Below, piece by piece: positions 24,901 through 37,900 of a DNA stretch of 64,000 bases. The position numbers and the translations under genes are program-made. The notes beneath the pieces are model-generated. The model had not been told where the DNA came from. It made no database searches and worked only from the letters and a program-made list of their open reading frames with translations. The stretch is from Lucifuga dentata. Taxonomy: Eukaryota > Chordata > Actinopteri > Ophidiiformes > Bythitidae. Each line of letters starts with the position of its first letter. Within the stretch, counting starts at the first letter, position 1. The stretch spans positions 62,001 through 126,000 of the forward strand of contig VXCM01003266.1 of the NCBI GenBank assembly GCA_014773175.1. Reading direction: 5' to 3'.

Positions 24901-27900
24901 ATAGAATTTTATGTTAAAGACTCCATATCAAATTTTAGGATTATTTATGACTTTGATGACTTCTGTGCTGGCACGTAACAGTTGGTTATTTAGCTGGATT
25001 ATTTCTCATCAGTCATAGTTAAAATGCACTCTGCATCTCACAACCCTATAATGACAATGTCAGCCCTCAGCATTACCTTCCATTCTTTACAGCCAGCCAC
25101 TTGGCTTTTAATTTGAGTGCTTTTTCAGAGAAAACCCCTGGCAGCTGGAAAGTTTTACCAAAATTTGTGGCTCTTCAGTGAGAAGTTAACATATAACTTC
25201 AGGAATAAAAAAAAAAAAATGCTCTCAAGAGAAAAGAAAAGCACCAGACTGAGGAACTTATGACTCAACAAACCTTTTCCATCATGCCTGTTGCCTCCAG
25301 TCAAATGGAGCTGTCAGAAGCAGTGCTGCTACAGACTAAATTCAGCATGGCTTGGTTGTAAGTAACTGAATAGAGCTTAGAAAATCAAGTCCATAGATCA
25401 GGCACAAATTTGTCAAGACCAGTTATGCCAAGGTTAAATTCTTTTGTCAGTATAAGCCTGTTTCCAGCCTGTTTGTTCTGTATTAAATCACCCATCCACC
25501 TCTCTTAAAAATGGTCTTCTTGCTTTGTACGTCAGAGCATTTGCAAAGTGTTTTTCCTACCTCTTTTTCTCCACTTCATATCTGCTTAGGAGACGCTGCA
25601 GACCACCACATTTGAAGCCTTGGAAGTGTGCTGCAGGAGCACCTACAGTAATAATGTCATAGAATGCATCTGTAAAGACGAGAAAAAAATTGAATCAAAA
25701 TGGTTTATAATGCTAAGACATATCACACAACATAGTCTGCAACAGAAAACACTGAACTGAGAAAAACTGTATTCAAGAAAATGATTAAGCAGTGTCAGTG
25801 TTCGTGTGATTTTCAGTTCAAAATAAACTTAATCTGGATGTTAAATATTGCATTGCAAAATATTACATACACCTCTGCAGCAATGACACACCAAAAGTGG
25901 CTGTCATTGAAAGTGTTATGTTTCATAGTATATGAGGATGACCCTGTAATAAATAGAGATATAAATGCATTTATTCACAGATACACACATCATATGCCTG
26001 CACACAAGGCACGGCAACATTCTGTACTTATGCCAGTGCATTTGCTATTAGGCACTGATATTTTACACTGACTCATATGGCATTGCTCTATCACTAGTCT
26101 TTGCTGTAGTTATCTTTTGATGTTAGTGTAGCGTCAAACCCATGTTGATCCAGAAGGTCAGCCATTGTCAATGTGCTTCATTTCAATTTGCGCACTATGG
26201 TCAAAAGTAAATAAACACTTCATAGACAGCTAGGCAGCACAGAGGTGCTTATAACATGCCTTGTTTTGAATGAGTAATGGATGAGGCGGACAATTATATT
26301 AGGAAAAACAAAGGGGGGAAATGGGGATTATGGGGGTGAGTATTTCAGTGTGGTTTAGTGCCAGGTCGGTTAATGAAGACCCCAGAGAAAACAATAGCTC
26401 CACCAAAAACAGTTCACACAGAAATCGACCAGGTCAGTAATCTCACAGAGACGTGGATGACAGTGTGGCCAACAGGTGCCTTACATCCCCTAACAACACT
26501 TCAATAGACAGAGGTTTGATGTCGGGGCTTTGCTTCCACCCACTGTTCCCTACATTAATTATCTCAGTGCCTGGCCACAATGCGCCCTGCCCACCACACA
26601 TTTGGCCCCTGGAGTTTTCAGATGTCCAAGTTCTCTTAATTGGTTCTTCCACAGCAGAAGCACACTGAAATACAACAGCTGGTTTCAGATCAAGCACAAT
26701 GACCAATTTGTGGGCAATTTGCCTGCTCTTCCTCTCACCTCATCCGTTCTCAGTAAATCGACAACAGAACAAGCTGGTTGAGTAGTGAGAGGACAGTTAC
26801 TTCCTAATATATGAAATTATAGCAGTCAAGATGAGATGTTGTAATTCATACTCAACCCATCCCATGAACCTGTTTAACAATGACAATATATCCATTTACT
26901 TGGCCTAAATTAGTGCTGAACAATGTTTTCAGCTCTTCTTTGCCAAGCTGAGCCTTTTAGTCTGAAAAAAATATTTTGTAGTTGTCACTTTGGAGACTGG
27001 AGACTGCCATTCTCTGCAAAAAAATAAAAAATAAAAAATTGACATTGTTTTGAGCTCCAAGTAGCTTTAACTCTTGTTTTTTTTTTTTTTTNTTTTTTTT
27101 TTTTTTTTTACTGGCTGATCAGTACACAAACTGAAAATGAATTGTTTGGCTTCTCTGAGTTGAGTGCACAGCCAAACTAAAGGAAATGCAGCACTTCAGA
27201 AAATCAAATGGAACAAAAGAGCAATAATTCTGTTGGAAACTGAGCACCTGCTGCACTGAGGAACCAGTTCCAAGCTTGACTGATTGTAATTGTTGATTCC
27301 AATTGTTTTTCCTTTTTTTTAAAAGAACAATTTGTGCAAGTTAATAGTAACTTAATCTCAAACAACATTATACACTAAATTAAAAGTACTAGTGTAGTGC
27401 CCATTGAAAACGTGACTGTTCAGACCGGGCTGGACTTCATGTTGTGTGCTACAGCTGGCAATTAGTGCCTGTGGAGCGGAGCATATGCTGCTGTGCCTGG
27501 AGCGTATCCTGCCACACGGACTACTTTTTACCGGCACAGCTCAATTTGAGAACCGCTCATTNGCCTGGAGCGTATCCTGCCACACGGACTACTTTTTACC
27601 GGCACAGCTCAATTTGAGAACCGCTCATTCAAACAACTTCAAACATGACACTGCATGTCCTTGGGTCCTGAGGAATGAACCTGCCGAATTTCAACTTCAT
27701 ACAGTGTCGGGTTCTAGAGATATTGGTGCCACAGACAGAGATTCCTGTCTTTATAGTTAGAAGACAAGCAAGATTGAACTGAATATGGGGGTGGGGTCTG
27801 ATTAGCCTTTTAACAAATCTTTCCTTCAAATCAATACAGTATTTTCTGCCCTCAAATTAGACATCATTTTTCTATGTACTAATTTGTGTGCTCAATTATT

Positions 27901-30900
27901 TTGTTCCCTCAGTGCATTAACATGCAAACCTAAAGTTGTTCCCTCAATATAAGCTTTTTTGCAAAAAAATTATTTCATTTGCTCTTTCCCCTCTCTCTTA
28001 TAGAGGCTGATGTAAAAATGCATTACTGTGCATCCTTTTATATTTATGAAATGCTCCAGAACCTTGAACTTGAGATTTTATGAATGTCCGCTAATGCTAT
28101 TACTGATTTAGAAATTTTAGGATGTAAATTAAGAGTTACTAAACTGCAAATTACTAAATTGAGGGAATGAAATAAGTACATTTTAATGTTCTGTCTATCC
28201 CAATTTACATATATGTAAGGGCAGAATATTAGAAATACTCTCATTAGAATGCAGAGACAACACACCATCACTAACAACAGCATCAAATATTTCCATAAAG
28301 GTGGATCCACACCTCACAAAGTGTCAACAAACCGAACTGAACCACACATTTTCAACACAAAGGCAGTATTTATTACAGGGCTGTTATATTGGATTACATT
28401 ACATTGTACAGATGTACCTAATTAACTGGTGATTCGGTATATAGTCATCAATCTACGGAGACAATTCACCTTAATGATCCAAGCATCCATTAAACTCACG
28501 TACTGTATAAATGATTTCTTGGCACACGTATCTCTGATGATGTTGTTTCTTTGACGATCCCACAGACTTTTAACAGACTTGTACGGGAGTTGGAGAGGGG
28601 AGGACATGGTTTATGCATAAAAGCAAACTCTTAGCATTCAATTCAACATTTAATGGACTGAGATTGAAAGATATTTTTAAAAAGTATTAGATTTTTATGT
28701 TATTATTTATTACTTCCAGTTTTGCGATTCAACTACTCCTACCATATCCTATTTGATATCACTGCCATTCATTATTGCTCAGATTTATTTAGACTTGTGA
28801 GCCTGATGGAAATGTTACACACACTGGAGGGTTTTGATGTACAAGTCAGTTTGAATCAAAATGAGAATCCATTTATCAAAATATTAATGTGGACTCCCCT
28901 TTGATTTGTAAACACATCATTTCTAGTGTGGATCTTACAGGAAAATGTGACACCTGGCATGGAGCTAGCTTAATAAAATGTACAAATACTTTGTAGAAAA
29001 TCCTTAATTGACCCTGTACCTAAAATTGAAGAGATGGTCTTCAATTATGAGGGAACCTTGCTTTTTGTGTTTGCAGCTGTTCAAAATGAAACTGCAGGCC
29101 TTTTACTGCTGTCTTTACAAACATTATTATAAAACATCAGCACTCAAATTTAGCTGCCGTCTAGTATTGCTCACTGCATTTAAAGTCCCGTCAATAAATA
29201 ATGTATAAGAGTGATAGCAAGGTCCACTCCTGTGTGGTGAGGCATCCCTTTTGTTTATATTTGGTCAGGATTGTACCTCTCAGCACCCTTGCCTGGATTT
29301 AAGCCATGGCATGAATCAGGCCCCCAGAGGATATTTATCACAACACCTATGAGTTAGCTGGCATAATTCCTTTTAGGTTCATTTAATCTTGGTTTACCTT
29401 TTCCCTGCATTGAGAAAGACAGACAGCAAGTTTGTATGATGACTTGACTTTTCTCCTTTCATCTGTCATTCCTGATGTCTTCAGTGAAAGAATACAGCGT
29501 ATGTCAAGGTTTGTCTGTCATCAGCTTTCCATCAGTCATTTAGTGTACGCTTGAAATGGAGCCCACTCTTTGCTAGTGAGGCAGCAGTTAGTCACAGTAA
29601 TACACTCAGACAGTTCCAAGGCATAACACATTCTGCCAGCTAGAGAGCACGGGTGGAGGAGAAAGCCTACTCGCTCTCTCTGCAGAAACGCAAAGGGCTT
29701 AATTAACGTTTTATCTGCCTTTCTCAGGCCAAGTTCATTCTGGCCTTTTAGCCTGGTTGATGACCTCAAAAAACTTTGTCTAAACCCACTGAGTATCTCT
29801 GACAGACAGAGAAACGCAACATGGGAAGATGACAGCACGTGACAACAACACCAATTTCAACATCTTAAAATTCTATGTGACAAAGCCTTTTTCCAAAATT
29901 CTAATTATTACTTTTTGATTGAAGGCTATTTTTACATTACAGTGAAGTACCAATTCAGATCAAATGGTTGTTCCAAGTTATTCATTTGTAGGTCTGGAAA
30001 AGGTCTAAAGTCAATCTAGATTATGAAAAATAAAATATGTTACCTATTTTTCTGGGACACGTCACTCTCATTCTCTGAGTGTGCAAGTTTACTGGGATGA
30101 ACTCCAGAGATTTCTGTGCTTTGCAGCAGCTTGGCTTGAATGAACGACCTGGAAGAAAGACAAAAATATATGTCACAGAATGACTATGATTAAAATGACT
30201 ATGTTTGTAAAGATTTCATAGATAAATGAAGATGAAAACATTTCTGTAATAATAGGCTTTTGTGTTACAGAAACCCCTTACCATCTGCTGCAGAGAATGA
30301 CTGCTTTAACAGGCATTATTGCCATGTAAATGTGTTAAACGTAAAGAAGAGTGAAGACAGAAACAGATTAGCAAATATTTTATGATGAACTGGTTTGATG
30401 TTCAAATATTCCCTTTGATTTTCTAATGAGAAGAAACCCCTTCTGCAACTGATTAACCTAAGCTTGAACAATTTAGTGACAAAGGGGAATACACAGACTC
30501 ATTAAAAACCCCTTTAAATCTGATGCTTTAGAAGTAGCTGCAGTGCAGCAATTCAGTTTTAGACTCAATTATATATTGTGAGGGAGTGGACTTTTTCATA
30601 ACTTATTAACCATGACCCAAATGTTCCAATGAAATGGTCATAAAGAAATTACAAAATGTGGCCAACTGATATACCCTAAGAATACCCAAAGTCAAAGCAC
30701 ATCCTAAATTTCAAAGTTCGAAATACTAATTACCCAGCTATTTTCCCTTAAGAAAGTATTAAAATATCTTACTTTACAAAAATAACCTCTACAACTGTAA
30801 TATTCAAACCGTTATTTGCTGGACATGGGTGCATAATAAAATTTCTTTCAAACCTCCAACACATCCACTCATGTAAGATAATTTAACAGATGCATAGACC

Positions 30901-31902
30901 AGACATATTTCCACCAGAGATCAACATAAGTTCAACTGTCTAAAACATCCACTAATGCAAAGAGTAATCCTTCAAGCACAGGATTTTATGCTCCTTGCAG
31001 GCTCTACTTTGTTCAAAACATCCAGTTAAAATTTTATGCCAAACAATAAAGTGGAGTTTGTTTGTAGTTTATAGTTAAGCTTAAAAATCACAATCTGACG
31101 CTCCACGTTGGCTGCTCACACCTCAAATATGTAAATCGCATTGATGAGTCTCTTTGAGATGAGGCTAAGCTTTTAATCAAGCAACAGAAGCCATTTCTAA
31201 GTGCTGACATGTTTGCCTGGAGGGGTGATTTGCTTAAAGTAAAGGCATTCAGGAAAGGTACACAAGACCACAAACTTTTCTTATCACAAATTTTCCTAAT
31301 CTAGTTTGGCACTGAAACTTTTCATTAAATGCCCCTTTTAGACACATAACTTTGAAGTTCCTATCCAAGAAAAAAAAAACTTATGTTACAAAACAAGTAA
31401 AAAGTTATAGGCTTTCCTGCTCTTCTATGTTATTTATTGATAGTCTTACAGTATATAACATCTTATATAACACATGACTAAAGATAGATCAGTATGTTGG
31501 ATGTTGAGAGCATTGATGGAATACATGTAACACATACTGACAATGTTATTCATTATCATGTAATGTAATGCAATAATGACTGCAAATGAAAATGTGGGCT
31601 TGAGGAGATACGTCTCTTTCATTATAAATGAAGCATTTATATATGTACTGTTGGTTCAGGTATATTAGGTGTTATAATTTGAGTAGTTGTTATAGTTACA
31701 AACATTTAGGATTCTGGAACTGTCTTAATGCTTCAGGTCTATGTATTCTTTGTTTTTATTTTGGGTTATTTTTGGGTTGTCATTACTGTTTTTTTTTTTT
31801 TTTTTTTTTTTTTACACCACTTGCAGATCACTTTTGATGGTGGAGAGAAATGTTAATTAACTACAGTAGCTCTGTTCATTATTTGTTCTTATGTTTTTAT
31901 GT

Positions 31903-31940
<38 letters not shown>

Positions 31941-34900
31941 GCCTGTCTTTTTATGAACTATTTTATTCTGTTTCTTATATTTTTATTGTTTTATATTCAT
32001 ATGGTTTTCTTTTTGTTTGCTGTTTTATATCTTTCATATATGTTTTAATGTGTTATTGTTTTTATGACTTTGTAATTTGTCTGCTTCCCCACCTATGGTT
32101 CTTATTGCACACCCAGCCATTTGAGGAGAGGGAATCTCTCTTTGAATTGCCTCTCCTGAGGTTTCTTCAATATTTTTTAATATTTTGTAATAAGATTTTT
32201 TTTTATTTTTTTAGGGAGTTTTACCTCATCTTCTTAAAGAGCTTGGGCTGACTCGGGAACTGTTAATGTGTGGGCCTGTAAAATCCTTTGAGACATTGTA
32301 TGTGATATTGGGCTATAAAAATAAACTTGCCTTGACTTTGCACACTGTGTCAACAGCTGGAATGTGCTGTTTTTAACTTTTCTATTGATAAAATCATTTT
32401 TGTCAGTTTAGCCATGATGGGTGTTCAATAGAGCAGAATAATAGAACAGTCACAGAACACATAGAATAGAACACTCAGGAGCACACATGGTGTGTACTGT
32501 ATCAGCAGACCAGACTTGCTGACAGGAAGACACAGTATGCACCAATCAAAGCCTTTAGAAGCAGAGAAGGTTGGTGTTCATACAGAAACTACATGAGAAA
32601 AGCTGTTACTTTTCAAAATCATTACGGTGCACCTGCCAAATGCATAATTAAGTTTGAGCAGTTGCTGTAGTCCATTACCCTATACTGAAACTGCTGATTA
32701 GAAGAGCTGACATGCCTGCCATTAGTAGCAGTAAACGCTTAAGACTCAACTACAACTTGGCTTATTATTTTCAAGCTATGAAAATAAATAATATCTTCAT
32801 ATAAAGCCAATAACAGATTTGCTAATACTTATCAAAGTGAAGATGTAACCAGATAGTCATTTATGACCAGTGAATAAACTGCATTTTTTAAAAAAATTAT
32901 TTTATTTCGGTCATTTGACATTCAAGATTGTCCAATACACTACAGTACACGCACAAGACCAAAATCATATTTCACAAGACCAAAAAGGTGTAGGCTGAAG
33001 ACAAAGCTTATTTTAAGCCTCCCCGTCTCACATATCATGTTGTTTAAGAATAAAAGTCTCTGGTCACTAATTCATTGTGCCACCTTCACCATAATAAATA
33101 AAGAAAATACTACATTTATATACAGTATAAACATGTATACACATACACTACATACATACATACGTACATACATACACACAATCATGATTTCAATAATCAT
33201 TCATAGAATTTCTTTGTATTTCTTAATTGCATTGATTTTAAACATCCACTTAAAATTTCTAAATAATATGAAAGAAATGCAATGTTGCTTAACTTGTCAA
33301 TGAAACATTCAAGCAAATCTGTTTGCAGATCAGACACAAAAAGTGTCCAGGAGTAGTAAGTGACTCACAAGCAGTGAGCTGGCCTAATGAAGGCTCTGAG
33401 TCTTTATAATCAATTTTATGACAGCTTCTAGTAGAAATTTAGCTACATGCAGAAATATGAGGACTATAAAATGAATGCACTTAATATTAGACACCAGGGA
33501 AAGATTCAGACATATCCTTCCATAATTTACAAAGTATTAAAAGAGCCATTTGGCTAGCAGCATATCAGCTCTCAGTGAGATGTCATTAGATGTCAACTAG
33601 TTTACTCCACCACCATCACCACACTGCCAGAGGCCCGTTAGAGGTAGTAGTGTCTCCTTGGGTGTGCTAGGATGAGCTTGCCAAAGGCTGAGATTAAAGT
33701 CAATGACTAAGCTGTCATCCCTGCTCAGCGGGCTCTCATCATCAGCTGCAGAGCTCTGGGGACCAGGCTAATTGTGCTAGTGACCGTTGTAGGTTAGATG
33801 AATTACCCATATCAACTCCCCATCTGTTTGCCCAGGTGGGCTTACTATGTGACAGAAGGACTGAATGCCATCAGGACAGACCAACATCTGGCCACTATCT
33901 TTTCTTTTCATCTCTCTTGTCAGTTCTTTGCTCTTTGCCACTTTTCTGCATTCTTTTCATTGCTACAGAAGAACTGAAACAATACATGATCCTTTTAGAA
34001 ACCCCTGCCTGGGTGCCTGAGGACATGCTGAGGAAAACACGATTACTAACTACAGCAACCAACACTGAAAAAAATTGTCAGATCTGAGGCCTGTCAGATC
34101 AATCTAGACCTGTTTAATATGTAAGGTTTTCATCTCCATGGTTCTGTGGTGCAGAGAGCACAGCAGGCTTTTCATTTTAATCAGTCCATAGTTAGAGCAG
34201 ACATTGTTGATATTGATGGGGAGCATGCAGGTTAGCAGATAGGTGTGTGAACTAGAGAGTGAATATTATCTAACAGAACAATTTTACTGTCTTTTTTTAA
34301 ACTGCTGGATGTGTTTTCTATCATGTTTGTACTATTTATTCAAATCTTTTTTGTGTAATTTTAATGAATCAAGGTTGCTTGTCAGTAAAAATTTACTTTA
34401 TTTTGCTCATTATCATTAAAGGGGACAGAACCTATTATGAAGATTTCTATGTTCTCATTTTCATTTCATCAGGTCTATTTAAAAACCTTTGCAAAAGAAA
34501 AAAAATGTGCAAAAAAAAAAAAGATACACTTCTATTTTTCCCCTTGATGCAGCACTGTCATGCACACTGAGTGAAAACAGGCCATTTTAGGTCGTGTCTC
34601 TTTAAGGTCCCTCCCACCAGAAAAACCTGCTCTATTCTGATTGGCCAGCTGTGTCAGACCTAAGCTGAAAACCCCCATGGGCTGTGAAACATGGATCCTT
34701 GTCAAATACTTGCTTGTACTTTGTGTGTGCCTACATATTGGCGTAAAGATGTTACCGAAGCAGAGACTTATTCAAAAACGAAGCTTTCTTTCAAGATGTA
34801 TTTTGCAACTTTGACAATGTTCAAAACATACTCCCTACTATTTTGCACAATAAAAATGAGGGGAAATAAAAAACATAACATAACCCTTTAAAGGCTTCTT

Positions 34901-37900
34901 TTATTATTGTGAACTTATACTGTATTAACTTGGAATATTCTGCAGCTATCAATCATGCACTGCAGAGGTGACCTTAACCCAGAGGCAGCACACTGCAGAG
35001 ACTACAGCTCTAATACTGGTATTAGCCAGAGATGCTAACATATAAAATAACATGTTCATCTGTCTCTCTATCTGTACAATAAGCAGCTCTATTGCCAGAC
35101 ACACAGATATATGACACTGGTTTTATCTACTTAGCTCTGGGCCTCAAGCTGCAGTTATCCCATCAGTGGTGTTCAGCAATGACTGACAGTTTTGTGCAGA
35201 AAGTGCCAGCAGTATTGGAAGTCCAACAAACATGGCACTAACAGGATTACACCTGGGCCTTTAATTTTCCGGCTGGTAAACAATGGAAGTGAGGATGATT
35301 AATTTATGAACGGAATACAGTTATTAGAGCATCTGAAGTGTACTTACAGGTCACTTCATCATTAAATATGGATAAAATGGAAGAGTGTTGAATCTGAACA
35401 TGGGGACTCAGCCTCAACCTCTCCAAGGACTGTTGCTTTTTCTCATTTTCTTTTTCTTTTGACTAATTTTTCTTTAAATTTTTTTTTTGTTTCTCTCATT
35501 CGCAAATGTTTCATTTGAATAGAATTAGAGAAAATCCAGAAAAAGAAACCCCAAAATCAGATTTATTTAACATATTCAGTCCCTTGATTTAAACTCATGA
35601 AAATATTGGTAAATGAGGATTGATTCCATATTGAATGCACACTCAAGGGAAACTGTCATAAGTATTAGTAATCTATCAGATAATTATATACAGTATAAAA
35701 GCAGTGGTCCTCAGAGCTGTGTGCAAAACATCTGCCTGTGGAAACTAAACATAGGAACAAACCACAGCGTGAAAGCTACAGTGGGAAAGAATGATTCCAT
35801 AACAACTGAGATGCAGCAGTCTAATGGAAATTTTAATTTGTGTTTTCATGTATTGTGAAGTGTCAGTGAACAGAGAGCCGACTGCAGGGAAAACATCCAC
35901 TTCCAGATGTTTGGCATTAACGTCTGCATGAGCCAAACCAAATGATTATACCCCATGTGACATCAAGCAAATAACTATATATTGGATTGTATTATGCTGG
36001 ATCAAACTATTTTAAAACCACAAATAAAAATGTTGAAAATACTAAGTCTATAATACTGACTCTAAAAGTGTTTTATGTCTCATTTCTAGAAGTTGCCATA
36101 AAGTATGAAAAGTATCTGAACTTCTCTGAGTTGGAAATGAAAAAATATTGATAAAACCTACAGAAATTCTGAATTTGCACACACACAGAAGCTGAGCTCA
36201 AATCTGGACATAATAAATTAATATTTTCATTTACTTCAGTTCTGACTGTTCTGAATTGTTACTACTACTTTCTCTATATTTCTTATTTTCTCTGTTCTCA
36301 TCCACTGGCCCTCAAACTTATAACTCCTGCACACTTTCGCTTTTCATCTCTACTCTCCATCTTTCTTTAATCATATTAGGTATCAATAATTAATCTGTGG
36401 CAGCTTGCCCACCCAGCTTGTTTAGCAATGTCTGTCACTCTATGAAGTTAATGCGGGGCTGGTTTAGAGTTCTGAGGCCGGTTAGGGCTCATTCATGTAC
36501 TGCAGCATCTGGCCACAGAAGGGGCTTGTCAGGATCCATAATGACCAACACCGCATTAGCCAGCCCCCCAGCCCCACCCCAACCCCCCTCTCAATTCCCA
36601 GTGAGGAGCTCAGCTGCCATCACCTCTTATGAGCTAGTCAGGGAAGGAAACAACAGAGACAAATATCTCAGGACGGGCATGAGAGCAATCAGAGTAAAAT
36701 CAATCACTGACCTTCATTTTCTTATGATGACACAAAGCTAATATATGGAAGAGGGAAACAAATAGACTGACAATACTCTGGTCAGTCTATAATATAATTT
36801 TATGTCATTGTTCTTTTATTTCTATTAGGATTTGCATTAGGAATAATTTAAACTGTTAAGTTGAGAAGGGAGGAAGATAATTAATTAGGGACACTCAGCA
36901 TCTGCTGCATGTATAATAGTGTGCTTGCGAGTGTGTATTTGTGGGTCGGCCTATGTGTTTATATAAAAGGACAACACCTTTTCATCAAGTCATATGATAT
37001 AAAAATGAAGACATGTTAAAAAAAAAAGCCATCATCACTGGTGTGTTGTGCTAAATATCAAATAATTAATAGAACAGTTATTAAAAGTTAATAACACTCT
37101 TTCCTGTTTTGTGTCACAAGCAAATGAGAAATGCCCCAACTGACTTGTTTTTCACTTTTTATTATGCAAAAATATGCTATTAGGACATTGTTTTTGTTCA
37201 TATTTTTCATTGATTTGTATCAGTTTTTCTGTTTCAGTTGCACATTTCAATTGCTCCTGATGAAACTGGTGTTGCTATGGAAACTCTTAGGCAGCAAGAT
37301 CGTAAGTGAAAAAAACATCTCAACAGGGCTGGCACTGACACAACTCACCCTTGATGCATTTTCCTACTATAAGTTGTCCTTCAATCTCAGGAATAAAGCT
37401 TTGATTCTAAACCTGAACTGAACTGGTTTAGGCCTTCTGCACTGGTTTGGCTTAGAACAGAATCTTCTGCTGGTCTGTCAGTTCTGACATTAGTACTCAG
37501 GACCCCATTTCAATATTATTTCACTATACAGATACTCCTTTCTTTTTTATATATACAGTTTGAGGCCATATATCAGTTTAATTGCATGCAGTGACAGTAT
37601 GCTATCTTATGGTGAGCTACTTTCAGAGCCGTCAACATTGAAGTCTTATTTGAATTTTATTTGAGATGTCAAAGTGCTGTTTTATTCCAAAAGTGATCAA
37701 GCATGCACTGCCATCTGCAAACCATAGCTGCTCTCTATGTTTCCTTTTGCACAATGTTTCATTCTGATCCAGTGAAGAGATTAAATAAGTTTGTCTGTAC
37801 ATTCAAGGGCAAACCCTGATGAGATGTGGAAACTGTAATTTATACCGAACCAGAAACATTAACAATCATTACCAAGCAAGGACATTTCAACAAAGCTTGA

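Larger units (their letters stand above)
17578..25560 (-). other. inpp4b intron (8 kb)
   Basis: Noncoding. It holds a retrotransposon tail at 18121-18430, (GA)n at 18940-18970, a 179-base gap at 20125-20303, a cluster of TAATTA motifs near 21440-21500 and an alternating GT/CA tract near 22985-23085. Open frames here are short and unrelated to known proteins. Confidence 0.75.
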
